A stretch of DNA of 64,000 nt from Tubiluchus corallicola (GCA_030141605.1 JAQGDQ010000852.1:23310-87309), one strand, 5' to 3'; shown: positions 1 to 62,804, counted from the stretch's first letter. Program-made: numbers and translations. Notes: a model not told the origin generated them from the letters alone.

Positions 1-176
1 ATGATCTAATTATTATAATTTAAGACAATAAAGGTAAATATTACTCACATCGTGTGGCTATAACAACTTAATACATCCTTGGAACGTCATACTAGTTTAC
101 AGCAAATCAGGTAAAGACGCTACAAATATTACTTGAAAATTTATCTAAACATTAGTTTGCTGAAGCTTCTGTAAGC

Positions 177-370
177 GTGTTTAGTGAGGCTCAACCTAAT
201 TTACAACTTCACAGGTAAAATTACAGGTAAGTTCACATAGGTGCTGCCACCTACAATGTTAAGGCCAGAAACGTGTGCTTAGTGAGGCTCAACCTAATTT
301 ACAACTTCACAGGTAAATTTACAGGTAAGTTCACATAGGTGCTGCCACCTACATGTTAAGACCAGACACT
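177..370. repeat. Two-copy tandem duplication, about 98 bp period
   Basis: The block starting at the ttagtgaggctcaaccta motif (181) recurs at 279 with almost the same sequence, including tracts reading aggtgctgccacctac. That last motif also recurs in LTR-like repeats elsewhere (around 3,300, 26,090 and 57,610), so the unit probably derives from an old LTR fragment. Confidence 0.7.
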
Positions 371-415
371 GACCTTAACACTCTCCCCTAATGCATTATT
401 GTGAAAGCGACTTAC

Positions 416-49011
<48,596 letters not shown>

Positions 49012-49149
49012 CTTTATAAAACACAGTCAGTAAATGAACTATTCAAGTAACAATGTTATGGACAAGGATCATCATCATCGTCATCGTCATCATCATCATC
49101 ATCGTTGTCGTCATCACCATCATCATCATCATCACCACTGTCATCAACA

Positions 49150-49430
49150 TACAAACATACAACAAGTTTGAAATGAACTTAATATGGCACAGATCTTGAA
49201 AGATAACCAAATCTTGAAAAATAACCAAAACTGTACCTATTGACTTCATAAACATTTAGTCTAACCATCATTTGGTTATCTTTCAAGATCCGTGGAGTAA
49301 CTTGACTACTACATTAAGCTGACAAACATACAACAAGTTTGAAATCAACTTAATATGGCACAGATCTTGAAAGATAACCAAAACTGTACCTATTGACTTC
49401 ATAAACATTTAGTCTAACCAGTAATATACG
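49150..49430. repeat. Junction minisatellite, left side (ggttatctttcaagat units)
   Basis: Units of about 175 bp containing cttgaaagataaccaaa in both orientations. The left arm has about one and a half units; the right side (52,300-52,720) has about two and a half. The two arms stop matching inside this array. Confidence 0.85.
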
Positions 49431-50519
49431 ACTAATGTCCATGTCACAGTGAGGACATTCTCAAATTTCATCGAGGAAAATGCTTTGCAGCATTCCTCAT
49501 AAAATAGAACACATTGATTTCTAAAGCGCATTTCACAGCGACGCATCGTGTGAAATTTTCCTCGCGCAATTCCTCGTGAACAATTTTGCCTCCAAACAAA
49601 AGCTATGCGTCCTCCTCACGAGGAAATTTGCCGTTTTGTAGAAACGCTGCGTGTTCGTTTTTTGTGAGGTTTTCTTGAAACATTCAGATTAAAATTTTAC
49701 TGCTCAATTACTTCTTCCTTGTTTAACGTACAACAATAACACAATTTGGCATAAAATTATAACTTTTAAATATTTTTATAGTATACAGACGTTTAATGCA
49801 ACAGCGCAGTTTATATCCGTGAAAAATAAACAATAACGCACGCTTTTAACTTATACATGTAAATTTTTAGATTCTGAAGTGGTTAGTAGGACTTTGTTGT
49901 TGTGTTTTGTTTCTCTTGGAAGGCTCGTAGAGAAAACCAGAAAACACTTCATCAAATTAAACTAGTTTATTAAGCGAGAATTCTACAACACAAAAGTATG
50001 AAGGAACGCGAAATGATTACACTAAACGTGAAAATCTGGAAAACGTTTGAGTGTATCTGAAAATACAGGTATACAAGAGAATGTGTAAGTGGCGTCCGTG
50101 TGAATCAGCGTGTGTCTCTGTCAGCGGCCTGCTTCACCTTATATAGGGTGCCAGGGAACATTCCAGACGTTTCTTTCCAGAACATTCAACAAGGTAAAGC
50201 GATTATTCTAATGGAACATTCTACAATGTTCTATCTAATTCTTATAGATGCCAGCGATCTCCACAACAAAAATAAACAGGTCTGACATTGCACTGAAGAA
50301 CATAATTAATTTTATTTTGCATATTGAAAAATAGGGCAGCTGTAACTTAATTTAGACATGGTCATTCAATTGATGGCAAAACTCATTATTGTAATTATAT
50401 TATTTTTGTAAATGGGTAAATATTGTAAACTGTTTAACCTCTGCTGTTTTTTACAATTTCAATGTGACGAATTATATCCAAGTGTTGCGATAAGAGGATT
50501 CCAGCGAGACTTAAAGGTA
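49431..50519. other. Spacer of the inverted duplication, first part: no gene seen
   Basis: Single-copy within the window. The part 49,440-49,680 has paired gaggaaa...tttcctc stretches suggesting a decayed inverted-repeat element; 49,940-50,290 reads like LTR sequence (tttattaagcgagaattcta). No polycystin exon, and no splice-flanked frame, was found here. Confidence 0.5.
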
Positions 50520-50890
50520 AAGTTCACAAAGCAGTGGTCAGACCCGCCCTAATCTATGGGCTGGAAGCAGCACCTCTAAAGAAGACCGAAGAGAAGAAAA
50601 TGGATGTGGCTGAGATGAGGATTTTGAGATGGATGGTGGGAATAACAAGAAGGGATAAAATCAGGAATAGTAATATTAGAGGAACAGTGAAAGTAGTGGA
50701 AGCCTCGAAAAAGATACAAGAGGCAAGATTGCGATGGTATGGGCACCTGAGAAGAAGAGTCGGGGAAGATCACGTGGGAAGGGAGGTCATGAAAATGGAA
50801 GTGCTGGGAAATAGAAGAAGAGGACGACCCAAGCTGAGATGGTTTGAATGTATTAACGGAGACCTTAGAGAGAAGAACATCGTATTGTAT
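50520..50890 (+). mobile_element. LINE reverse transcriptase C-terminal fragment in the spacer
   Basis: Reads MVRPALIYGLEAAPL, EKKMDVAEMRILRWMVGITR, KKIQEARLRWYGHLRRR and GRRRGRPKLRW. The RPALLYG-E...M-MLRWM-G-TR...RLRWFGHV-RR...RGRPK-RW series is the canonical end of LINE-type ORF2 proteins. Cut off at 50,890 by an LTR-like insertion. Confidence 0.88.
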
Positions 50891-50894
50891 ATTT

Positions 50895-51335
50895 TACTGT
50901 TACGGAGGCACCTGTGTCGGGTCAGCAGCGACTCACCCCTTTCTTGTAGGTCCAGACGACTTGTTTGGGCCTACACGTGGTGTGAGAAGCCAGCTGACCT
51001 GGAATGCCAGGATAAAAACGTGTAGAAGTCACTACAGCCTTGATTTCTGACACAGGTGCTCCTCGGGTGTAGTGCTGTTAATAAACTCCGTACAGTGTAG
51101 TTTTTGTGTATTTTATTTTATGAGAGTTAAATGACATGCTATAACAGGTATATGCTACTAGTTTATAGACATTAACTTAGTTAATTAGCATAACATTTGT
51201 AATTAAAATTAACATTTGTAGTTAAATAATCAGTTACACAACGATACTAAAATGGAACTTCATGATGCGCAATATCAAGACCGCCATGCCATCTTGGAGT
51301 TCGACCCCCCTGAGTCGAATTCAGTTCAATATTAT
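50895..51335 (+). mobile_element. LTR-like element inserted into the spacer LINE
   Basis: Starts tgttacggaggcacctgtgt; same family as 44,296-44,770 but lacking a ~35-bp segment (aggtgtagggccctctacac...). Its insertion ends the LINE reading frame, so the LINE is the older element. Confidence 0.7.
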
Positions 51336-51659
51336 GTTGCGCGTCAATAAACTACTACATGATTCTATAAAATATCAAATTAAAAAGTTAGAGGATCAGA
51401 CTCAGTTTCTGACTGAAATTAGTACTAAACACAGAGACAAGGTTTTCTACCGTCGCTTATTTAACAGACAGCATTAGCACTAATAGCTACTTACCCAGTA
51501 ACAACAATACAGGTGAGGACGCATCACACAAATAACGAATAACATATGGGGTATATGTCCTGGAGTTGGCAGCCGTTATTATCGAACTCGAGACTGCGTG
51601 GTTGCAGTCCGAAATTTAGACCAATCAGCAATGCAATCCACTGCCTTAATAAGCGCTTG

Positions 51660-52105
<446 letters not shown>

Positions 52106-52299
52106 ATCGTGACAAAGTGATTATGATAAAGTCAAATAAAAATAAATAACAGTAATAAAGCTGTGTAAAACGATCGTACGAGACAAAGCTGAGATTTTTT
52201 TGAATTCACGGAGCATTATTTTTTAATTATGTTATTGATAAATTGCTCGGTCTTAAGTTCGATGATTTTTCATAGCTGTGCTTAGTCTCAGAAGTAGGC

Positions 52300-52720
52300 T
52301 GTTTTGGTTATCTTTCAAGATTTGGTTATCTTTCAAGATCTGTGCCATATTAAGTTGATTTCAAACTTGTTGTATGTTTGTCAGCTTAATGTAGTAGTCA
52401 AGTTACTCCACGGATCTTGAAAGATAACCAAATTATGGTTAAAGTAAATGTTTATGAAGTCAATAGGTACAGTTTTGGTTATCTTTCAAGATTTGGTTAT
52501 CTTTCAAGATCTGTGCCATATTAAGTTGATTTCAAACTTGTTGTATGTTTGTCAGCTTAATGTAGTAGTCAAGTTACTCCACGGATCTTGAAAGATAACC
52601 AAATGATGGTTAGACTAAATGTTTATGAAGTCAATAGGTACAGTTTTGGTTATCTTTCAAGATTTGGTTATCTTTCAAGATCTGTGCCATATTAAGTTCA
52701 TTTCAAACTTGTTGTATGTT
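52300..52720. repeat. Junction minisatellite, right side
   Basis: Two and a half units of the same ~175-bp repeat as 49,150-49,430, each with internal inverted copies of ggttatctttcaagatctgt. Marks the inner edge of the right arm. Confidence 0.85.
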
Positions 52721-52868
52721 TGTATGTTGATGACAGTGGTGATGATGATGATGATGGTGATGACGACAACGATGATGATGATGATGACGATGACGATGAC
52801 GATGATGATGATCCTTGTCCATAACATTGTTACTTGAATAGTTCATTTACTGACTGTGTTTTATAAAG

Positions 52869-53011
52869 GGTTGGATCTATATTGAATCTTCTCTTCTGGT
52901 GCCTATAATTCGTGGAGGACCTGTTAGACTTGTTGGAACTAAAGACACCATTATAATGGACGGCAGCCTCTCATATGATCCAGATAACCAGAACGATGTG
53001 ACTGGAATTTC
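52869..53011 (+). CDS. Right-copy exon 1 (REJ start)
   Basis: Mirror of 49,011-48,869 with the same acceptor and gtaggt donor. The YDPDNQND motif is intact. Upstream sequence is (GAT)n microsatellite and the junction minisatellite, not an exon. Confidence 0.85.
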
Positions 53012-56000
53012 GTAGGTCTACTACAACTGCTATATTGTTTGCTTGATAATTTTTGCAATTTATTTATTTATTTATTTTTACTTATTCGAGAAAGCTAAAA
53101 ACCAAATAATAAAAATAAAATAAAAAAGTCCACATTTTAATTCACCATTGTGAAGAATCTTTAGGTGATCGAATTAAAAGGCACAAATGATGAATAAAAC
53201 TTTTAGAAATTTGTAAGGTCAAATCACTCGCTAATTAACCACAGAGACCAAAATAGGATTAATACCCATTCAGCACAAGAAGCTAAAGATAGCACCAGTT
53301 AGACAGGAACACCAGAACGACCACTAAACTCAATGAAATTAAGTGAATATCATCTAGTGATCTTGTTTGGGCTTTCAAAACCAAATTCGAAGCTCGATTA
53401 AATTTTGCTCTTTCTTTGCTCTGTATTTGCCAAAACATGTCGTTCCATCTAAACATAAGAAATTAGTGCCAAAAATAACAAAAAATAATAATAGCCAAAA
53501 ATCAATTTTACAATAATTAAGAGTTCTACACTGTACTGTTGTATTAATTAATACCTAGCTGTTATCTCAGAGTAAATTTAAATTTTATAAAGTAATTAGA
53601 GGATATACATACGTTTTTAGCCCCAAATCATGAGCAATTGTAGACATATAACGACAATATCTTATAACTTATCATGACACGTCTTCACTTCACACTAGGC
53701 CTCTGACCCAGATCAAGTTGATCACGTGATTAGGCCAAAAATCACCACAGGGTGGCCAAAGATAACAACAAGCGAAGGTCGCCAAGCACGCCAATGCAAG
53801 ATTTCCAGTTCAGATCTTTAAAACCTTTTTGTTCTTTCACCAAAATTTGAAGCACAATGGTGAACTGAAATGACAAATCTTTTATTTGTATCTTAGGATT
53901 TTCTTATTTCCATATAGATTTTCAATACCAAAAGCAGCTAATGTTTCCATTTCATAATTGTTTATGAAAACCAATGTAAAAATTGGTCCTAGAAATGCGA
54001 TAACCACAGAGGCTATGCTAGATGCGAGCACATGTCTTTAGGTTGTACTGAAGCATATCGCTAAGCAGCGGCCGACAAGCAAGTGGCACCTGGCATTTGT
54101 TAGTATATGTAGTTTGTACTAGAGAGAAAAGAATTATGTAATAAATGTGAAAAAGGAAAAGTAAGGTAGGTCAGTAAGAATAGGATAGCGCTAAACACAG
54201 TTTGGAGAAAGAAGGTCATGGGAGTAGGTTTACATATTATAGTTATAGTTTTATGAGAGGTGATTATATTCTCATTTTTGTAGGAGTGTAATTATAATCA
54301 TAAAATAGTTTCTATTAATGGAGAGAAATTTTGCATACGTATATTTATAATATTGTTCAAGGTATATGATATGAAAGGAGTAAGGAAGACAAAAAACAAA
54401 TACAAATACAGGTTTTTGGAGTCATCAGGAGGAATTTGAGAGTCGAGTTTTGGCTGCTTACTACTCATGTTTCCATTTCATAATTCTTAAATGACCAGTA
54501 AAATAATGCTTTTCCTTTTTTTATTTTGATGATAGAATCTATGCGATATTACAAATGAACGTATCGGTTAGATTTACTAATTTTCGATATGTTATTTTAG
54601 ACATGACTGGTACTGCGTTAATGGAAAAGACGTAAATCACCTTCCTAATGCCGATGACACCGGTTGCTATGGTAACTACACAGCTCTTCTTCCATTTAAA
54701 AGTATGAATATACTCTAACTACTTTTTTACATCTTTTTCAAGCTACATTTTTTGTTCTTTAACTTGTTACTATTTTCAAGCCATGATACAGCACATAGCA
54801 CATAATGGCAGGACTTACTTCATGTAGATACCTGTGTTAAGTCATTCACCTAGTCACTTTCAACGGTAATTATGTGCTAGGATATGTTGTACTGGCTGAG
54901 GCATATACACATGAGGTCAGTTTCGTGTTTGCCCTAAAAGAAACAATCATTTCACTAGGACAGACGGAGATTTTGTTTACAAGATAAAATAATGCATAAT
55001 CCTTTTTTTACAGCCACCTAAAACATTTATAGTTAAAACAAAACAGCTTTATTATAACTTTTACCTTACATAGTTAAAATTATGCCAAACGTCTCGAGAG
55101 ACTACTGCTGTCATCATCAGTTGTAAATTTACAACCAGTTTACATAGGCAGAGGCTGTTGCGCACTGATTATTACCTGGATGTATTTGGCTGCTGTTAAC
55201 TACTTAATTAGTGCACTTAATTATTAACTTCTGTACAGAATGTAGGTGACACAAAGTTTCAAGGCGAATTTTTTAATCTTAAGTAAGAATAGCGTTTTAC
55301 TCTTTAAAAACTCTGTCAGTTAATAATGATTGCATCTGACATGATTTAAGCAGCACCGTTTCTGGTTTAGCGTGCCAAAATACCTGTCATAACAATTCTT
55401 TTCTTATTCTTTATTGTATTTATATTTGCTTATTGCAGAAGCATCATTTGAAATATCGGCAATGGACTTAACATTTCCTTCCGTTAATGGCAAGTACCCT
55501 TTTCGGCAATTCAGTCTTGGTTTTTGTCTCTTTCGTAAAAAATTGTCTCGGTTTTTTTGTACCTGAATTGTAATCTGAATTATACAATGTATATAAAATT
55601 AATAATTGTTGCAGTAAAATCTAAAGTATTTATTGTTTATTTGATCAATATTTCAACATTATGTCCTCTTCAAGAATATGTACTGTAGCCAAAATTACAT
55701 ATTCTTACATAATAATGGCAACATGTTCTGGAAATTGCATAAGGTCGAAATATTTATAAAATAAACAATAAATACTTTAGATTTTACTGCAACAATAAAG
55801 TTTATTTATTTATATCAATGGTATAAATTAGAACGAAAGTTGCAAAAGCATATAAACTAGTTGTAGCAGACTTGGCTTTTTTTGTTAATCTTACTTAACG
55901 TGCATGAGGCGCCATCTGTTACGGGAATGTAAAGCTTTTTTTTGGCCAGTTTTTCTGCTAGTCACCTGTCTGTTTTTAAATCACCTGTGCTCTGAACAGT

Positions 56001-59000
56001 CAGGTTAATCCACTTTATGGGATCTGTTGGACATTTATGTTATGTTGGACATACTGATTATGTCACAATGAAGCATTCAGTGGTATTAAACTCTGTTGAC
56101 AGGGTTTTCTGTGACTACACTAGTTAAGTTTTATAATATACGTACATTCATTTCAGTTTCACGTATGTCAGCTTCGTCTTCTTTGTGATTGCAGAATCAT
56201 CCAATGGTTTACCACCTGGGAACTCAACTGTACATTACGTAACTTTTTTTCTCCGTATCCATAAGGATGACAGGCAACAGCAGTGGGTAAAGCAAGAACT
56301 GCACGTGACTAAGGGAAAGATTCCCGCGATTGAGATCAGGTAATGATTGGAAAGTGTTTCCTAATAACGACATTGAAGGACCTGGCATTCTTTCAAAACG
56401 ATGATCCAAATACTATTTCGTGAAATCTGAATAAACTTGCTTTTTAACAATTTTATTCTTTGAGGAATTGGCATTTTCCTGGACCAAACTATAAAATTCT
56501 TTACACAAAAGAAACCAGTTCCTTAAGCAGACGAGGGATAGAATTAGGGTCTGGGTTAGGATTAGAGTTAGGGTTAGGGTTTTTGTTACGGCTAAGGTTA
56601 GGATGAGGGTTATGGTTAAAAGTAGATTTAGTGTTAGGGTTAGGGTTTAGGATTAGGGTTAGGGTTATAGTTAGGATTAGGCTTATTGTTATGGTTAAGG
56701 TTATGATTATGGTTGTAGTTCTGGTTAGATTTAGGGTTAGGGTTAGGGTTAGGGTTTAGGATTAGGGTTAGGGTTATAGTTAGGATTAGGCTTTTTGTTA
56801 CGGTTAAGGTTAGGATGAGGGTTATGGTTAAAAGTAGATTTAGTGTTAGGTTTAGGGTTTAGGATTAGGGTTAGGGTTATAGTTAGGATTAGGCTTATTG
56901 TTATGGTTAAGGTTAGGATTAGGGTCATGGTTATGGTTAGATTTAGGGTTAGGGTTAGGGTTAGGAATAGGGTTAAGGTTATAGTTAGTTTCAGGATTAT
57001 TGTTATGGTTAGGGTTAGGATTAGGTTATTTAAATTGGATGGGGAATTGTATACTTTCTTTTAAACAACATAGATACTTGGCATGTGGCAACAAATCATG
57101 CTGAACATAGCATCAGATTATGAGTGGTCATATGATGCATAACAGAAGCATCTAAGATGGTCAACGATGGTCAGTCTTTTCACGTAATCCATCGATTTTT
57201 TCAGCTTTTCTGTTTGTAAAATGATTTTTATCTGTACGCAATCCTGCGATGCTGTCCAACAGCGCAGAACCAAAACACAGAACCAAGATAAGAAGCACAT
57301 ACTTGTAACCAAATAACACATCATCATACGCCCGTCACGTCTATTGTAGACATTGGGCTATCAGAATTCTAAAATAAAAGAAATCTGCCGTCAGACAGGT
57401 AAACGCAGCAGTAATCCAGCAAAAAAACTAGACACTGCTACGCCAGTGGCTTGTCAGCACCACTTCCGGTAACCAAGTAATAAGAAATCTACTTTAGCAC
57501 TAAGCTTTCTGAGACATTTAGAAAAAATGAATTCATGACTCAGCAGTGTCATTCTAGTGTTGAATCCATGATGTGTATTATTGTGGAAATTGTAATTGTA
57601 TGTTTTTAGGTGCTGCCATCTATGAACTAATCCTTTTACATTTTTACTAGCTAAACTCACCCCTAGTATAATTGTACGGTCCAGTAAATCCATATTCACT
57701 GGATCTCCCCCTATTTTACAGTAATTGTTTTTGTGAAGCCAAGTTTGCATAATCACCTATACCTATATATACTGACTGGATTTACTTTCTAGTCACTGTC
57801 TAACTGTCTCACTCTCAGTGCAGTGCAGCAGTCGTGTTACTGCCTAAACTCTCAGTGTTCAGTGCAGGACACTCTTGTTCTCAGTGTTCAGTGTAGCAGT
57901 CATTCTACATATGTGTATGTAGTCTAATAAAAGCTTTTCAGTAAAAGTGCATTTGTGCAAATATGTAGTACAGTGCTTTATTCTTTTTCTACAAAGTGAT
58001 TCATCTACAACCTCAAACATGACTTTCACAATTATTGCCTTTTAGGTGCCTAAAAAACTGCAAAATAAAAGTGAATGCACAACAGCGCCTCTATCTGCAA
58101 GCCATCTGCACCAGTTGTAGAAACCGTGGTACCAAAGACGAAGAAGAAAAAAGCGAATATGCCTGGAAAGTCGAACAAACTGATGGTCCACAGCTACACG
58201 GAAACAAAGAAACAGATATTGTTTATATAGAGAAAAACTCACTGGTGGAGGGATGGAACTACACTGTTATAGTAAGAGGTAAACCTTGCTGAATTACTTG
58301 AATTCAGCAAAGTTTACCTGTAATTATATTATGTTACGTTGTGTTGTGTTGCGTTGCGTTGCGTTGCGTTGCGTTGCGTTGCGTTGCGTTGCATTGCATT
58401 GCATTGCATTGCATTGCATTGCATTGCATTGCATTGCATTGCATTGCATTGCATTATATTACATTACATTACATTACATTAATATATATATATATATTAA
58501 TACTTTATTGTAATAAAACATACCCAAACTGTACAGTAATAAAATCACAATACATAAAATAATTGCATATGTTCAGTCTTTGGACTGATGTTTTACAACA
58601 ATGTCAGATTGTTAGTAAAAACATGATTAGAGACATTGGTGAAGCGATGTTAGTAAATAAAAAATACTTGAAAAAAGTTTACAATTCAAGATTTTTTATA
58701 CTCAGTTAAAATACTTTAAGTTTATGTATGAAACACAAATTAAAAAGAAAGTTATGTATTCACATTTATATTTACATATGAATAATTTTACATGTTAAAG
58801 ACTATAACTAGTGTTGGCTGATTGTTTTTTGTTTTAGTTCGTCAGTTGTTAAATTGTAAAATAAAAAATGTAGTATTTCAAATTGCCGTTAATATAAAAG
58901 GATAATCTCTAGGAGTGATTATATAGTTGTCAAAAGTTGTTAATCATGCTATCCATGGGGTAACCTATACTCTATGTGATTGATATACAAAAACATGGTT

Positions 59001-62000
59001 GTTCGCATCATAAAGTAACCAACTTGGACTGCACGATGAAAAGGGAAACCATTTGGGAGATAGCATCCCTCCTTGTTTAAGACCATTTTATAGTTCAAGA
59101 AATGTAATTTTGTAATTTGTAAATTTGTAATTTTGTAAATATGTAATTTTGTTGAATGATGCGCTACACTGAGACACCTAGAGTCTTCATTGATTAATTA
59201 GCTGTAATTTTAAAATTCGTTTAGGTGGGGCGACGTCAGATTTAAGCGGACTTGCCTCATATGTATTTACTGTCAACGAAAGTCCTCAGTCACCTCAAGA
59301 ACCCCCTTGTTCAGTGACACCAAGGGAAGGTAGGTAGCTCCTTTTCCCCCTTAGTTGGTTAAAATCTTATATAGTTGCCATCATTATTTCGGTGCTGTAA
59401 GGTGTTTTATATCTTTAAGAATAGCTTCTTCAGAGTTATATGAATGGCTACAAAACTATGTATTAATATCTATATATATATATTAATTCTTTATTTGTCC
59501 TTAAAATGGCTCACTCATTATAATAAAATTGAGAAAGCCTCAGCGTAATGTTAAAATAACAACACTGTTCAAGACAAATGCATCCAGTGCAGACTAAAAA
59601 AACCTAAAGTGCAAAACTAAGGCCTAATTATATACAATAAATGAACATATTTACAAACACAATATTAAAATATTATTACAAAACAATATTACAAAAGTAC
59701 ATTAAATTTTACATGACATATTTTAAACTATATATACATTTAACATGACACAATTAACAGAAACATGCTTTACATTACATAAATTTCACTCATTACATTT
59801 ACACTATTTATACATTTGAGATTACAAAACTGACATAACACGTATTACATTATATAATTTTTTTAAAAAAATTTTACATTTTTTACATTTTACATTTTAC
59901 ATTTACATTTTACATTTACATTTACATTTACATTTACATTTACATTTACATTTACATTTACATTTACATTTACATTTACATTTACATTTACATTTACATT
60001 TACATTTACATTTACATTTACATTTACATTTACATTTACATTTACATTTACATTTACATTTTACATTTTACATGAAAGTACAGTAAAGACCATGATTTAC
60101 CATTGGGAAAGTGCAGAATACCCGTGCAAATATTAAAATGAGTATATTTATTTTATATTGATGGTGTAACAACAATGCGTTGACCCAGTTTAATTTTTGC
60201 ATGTTTATTCTGTACTTTCCATATGGTAATTCAAGAACCTGGAACGTTAAATTACACTTCTGCCCTCTGCCTCTGTGAGGATCTTTTTCAGTATTTTTAC
60301 AGTTGTAGACCATTTTCCTCTCATTGTGCCATTGTGCTTTTTGGGCGTCTAAATAGTTCAAAAAGGCAATTTCTGGGGGACGTTTTAGCGAATTTCTTGA
60401 AAATTCTCGTGTAAACACAGTTCAGTGTAAAGCTCGATTAAACAGCACTAGTCACATTGAACTGAATTGAATTTTTGAACTGCCACACACAGTTATCAGC
60501 TGCTGACACATATATCGGTCTATCTCTCATTTTCTAACTACCCCAAAATAGTCCAAAAAAGAATTTTTCTTTTCCAGTCATCACAAATCAGAAAATAAAC
60601 ATACGCGTATAATAAGACGATAGAAACTAGTCCAAAATGGCGACCAAATGGCTAATCAAAACACAAATTTGTATCTGTCCAGTTACTGAAAGTCAGTAGA
60701 GTACATAAATAAAATGGTGGTGCAAGTTCAATTTACCTAAAACTGAATACGTCTTTATTTACATACACTCCTAGTGCAAAAAATAAGTTTGCACTAACGA
60801 CTTAATTGTGGTATCAACTTATTATAACTTACTTATTTTTATTTTATTTTATTATTATTTATTGTTATATATATATAATAATCTTTATTTGCCATTAAAA
60901 TACATTGATAATCACTGATAAAAACTTTACAGAGATGATCAATCAGTGTTGGTTAATAAAAACTTACACTGCTTATTTTAGACTTAGTACTAGAGAGCCA
61001 ATGTCTTTGTGCCTTATGTTTTAAAATTCTAAACAAGTGAGTAGAAACAAATTCTAAACAAATTCTAAACAATCTCTCTCATTTTTTCTTAATTTTCTCC
61101 TGGTTACGTTATTTACCAACAATTATTTTTTTAATAGTAGCTATGTACTATTCCAAGTTTCGTGTGTATATTAGGAGAGTACTAGAGAACCAGTCATTTT
61201 GTGTCTTATGTTATAAATTCTAAACAAATGAATTATGTCTCCCTCATTTTTCTCAATTTTCTACTGGTTATTTTTAATTACCATCAATTGTTTTATTAAT
61301 AGTAGCTACGTACTATTCCAAGTTTTGTGTGTTGCATATTAGGAGTTTCCTAGAGAGCCAATCTTTTTGCAGCCTATGTTCTAAAATTCCAAATAAGTGA
61401 GTGAGATCTCTCTCACTTTTCTTAATTTTCTCCTGGTTACTTTTCATTACTATCAGTTGTTTTTAATAGTAGATACGTACTATTCCAAGGATTGTGTTGA
61501 TCTTTTTGTGTCTGATGTTATAAATTTCTAAACAAATGAATTAGATCTCGCAAATTTTTTTCGTAATTTTCTACTGGTAACTTTTCATTACCATTCACTA
61601 TTTTGTTAGTAGTAGCTGCGTACTATTCAAAGTTTTCTGTTGTTTATTAGGAGAGTACTAGAGAACCAATCTTTTTGTGTCTTATGTTCTAAAATTTCAA
61701 TAAGTGAGTTAGATATCTCTCACTTTTTCTTAATTTTCTACTGGTTATTTTTCATTGCCATCAGTTGTTTTTTAATAGTTGATACGTACTATTCCAAGGA
61801 CTGTGTTGATCTTTTTGTGTCTTATGTTATAAATTTCTAAACAAATGAATTAGATCATTTTTTCTTAATTTTCTATTTTTACTTTTCATTCACATTCTTT
61901 ACTATATTAACAATAACTACGTACTATTCCATTTTTATATTACCTATTAGGAGAGACTTTGAAGACGAAATTCTCGGTAACCTGTGACAGGTTTGTTGAT

Positions 62001-62499
62001 GAGGACCAACCTCTTAAGTATGATTTCCACTACAAAACTGATATAGAAAACAGCACCTTGGAACAATCCACAGGTAGAAATGACTTTACCTATGTGTCTG
62101 CACCAATATTTGTAATCTTAGATTTTCACCATACAAGTGATATTAGTTACGGGGATGTAAGTGGGTTAAAGGCAAAATTCATCCTGGTTTTATCGTAAAT
62201 TTTAGCAAAAGTTTTTGTACACCTGTGACTAAAATTTGACATTTTTAACACTTTCCTAATAGTATAATCTACATAATCCCAGTGAATGAATTCTGTTATT
62301 ATGAACCTTAATTATTATAAATAATTGCTAAAATGTTTTATAAGCAAGTTATTGGTACATGTATTAAGAGCATAATTATAGTTGACTGTGTGTACTCTTG
62401 TATACAGTGCAGAATTATCAGCCTGCAAATAGAGGCCCTGCATGTATGTATGTGTGTGTGTGTGTGTGTGCGCGCGTAGGTGCATGCGTGCGTGCGTGC

Positions 62500-62532
<33 letters not shown>

Positions 62533-62536
62533 TGTG

Positions 62537-62567
<31 letters not shown>

Positions 62568-62804
62568 ATGTGTGTGTATGCTCGATATGTGTGTATGCGC
62601 ATGTCCATGTACATATGTATGTGCATGTGTATGACTCTATACGTTACAAATGTTACAGGTATCTTACTGGGCAGCAAAACAAGTCCAGTTTTTCCGGAAA
62701 TCTTTCTTCCCGCGGGAAAAGCCGAGAATAATTACGAGGCACAAATTTTGTTGTTTGTGACAGACATTTATGGATCAGCAACCCATAATTTATTTAACAT
62801 TACG
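52869..62804 (+). CDS. Second copy of polycystin REJ exons 1-8, partial, plus strand
   Basis: Exons 52869-53011, 54601-54701, 55439-55489, 56195-56339, 58046-58278, 59225-59329, 61951-62073, 62659-62804. They encode 349 residues of a REJ domain, in frame throughout, with the same splice sites as the left copy. Head to head with the left copy; neither has upstream exons in the spacer. The copy is either a real truncated paralogue or the other haplotype joined in by assembly. A solo LTR sits 15 bp before its exon 5. Confidence 0.87.
54601..54701 (+). CDS. Right-copy exon 2
   Basis: Mirror of 47,282-47,182; [10 protein letters not shown] and [13 protein letters not shown] intact; acceptor attttag, donor gtatga. 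Confidence 0.85.
55439..55489 (+). CDS. Right-copy exon 3, GC donor
   Basis: Mirror of 46,444-46,394. Keeps the AATG|gcaagt donor, so the GC is not a sequencing error in one copy. Confidence 0.8.
56195..56339 (+). CDS. Right-copy exon 4
   Basis: Mirror of 45,695-45,551; [11 protein letters not shown] and [11 protein letters not shown] intact; acceptor ttgcag, donor gtaatg. Confidence 0.84.
57313..57478. mobile_element. About 165-bp insertion found only in the right arm
   Basis: Relative to the left arm, a segment beginning accaaataacacatcatcat and ending ttccggtaaccaagtaat is added between gcacatacttgta and taagaaatctac. Family unknown; taacc occurs in both ends. Confidence 0.6.
57584..58030 (+). 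mobile_element. Solo LTR found only in the right arm, 15 bp before exon 5
   Basis: 447 bp beginning TGGAAATTGT and ending CTTTCACA (TG...CA), flanked by the 7-bp duplication attattg (57,577-57,583 and 58,031-58,037). Contains a TATA-like ctatatatactg and agtctaataaaagc as promoter and polyadenylation regions. Sense to the gene copy. A diverged relative lies at 25,830-26,120. Confidence 0.87.
58046..58278 (+). CDS. Right-copy exon 5, with solo LTR 15 bp upstream of its acceptor
   Basis: Mirror of 44,166-43,934, one substitution (T for I in GNKE.DIVYIEK). Its acceptor cctttta-g is preserved, but the normal upstream intron sequence is replaced by LTR sequence up to 15 bp before the exon. Confidence 0.85.
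59225..59329 (+). CDS. Right-copy exon 6
   Basis: Mirror of 42,537-42,433; [13 protein letters not shown] and PPCSVTPRE intact; acceptor cgtttag, donor gtaggt. Confidence 0.86.
61951..62073 (+). CDS. Right-copy exon 7
   Basis: Mirror of 39,820-39,698; [19 protein letters not shown] intact; acceptor attag, donor gtagaa. Confidence 0.86.
62659..62804 (+). CDS. Right-copy exon 8
   Basis: Mirror of 39,112-38,967; FPEIFLPAG and [10 protein letters not shown] intact; acceptor ttacag, donor gtgagc, phase 0. Exon 9 of this copy would lie beyond the window. Confidence 0.87.
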
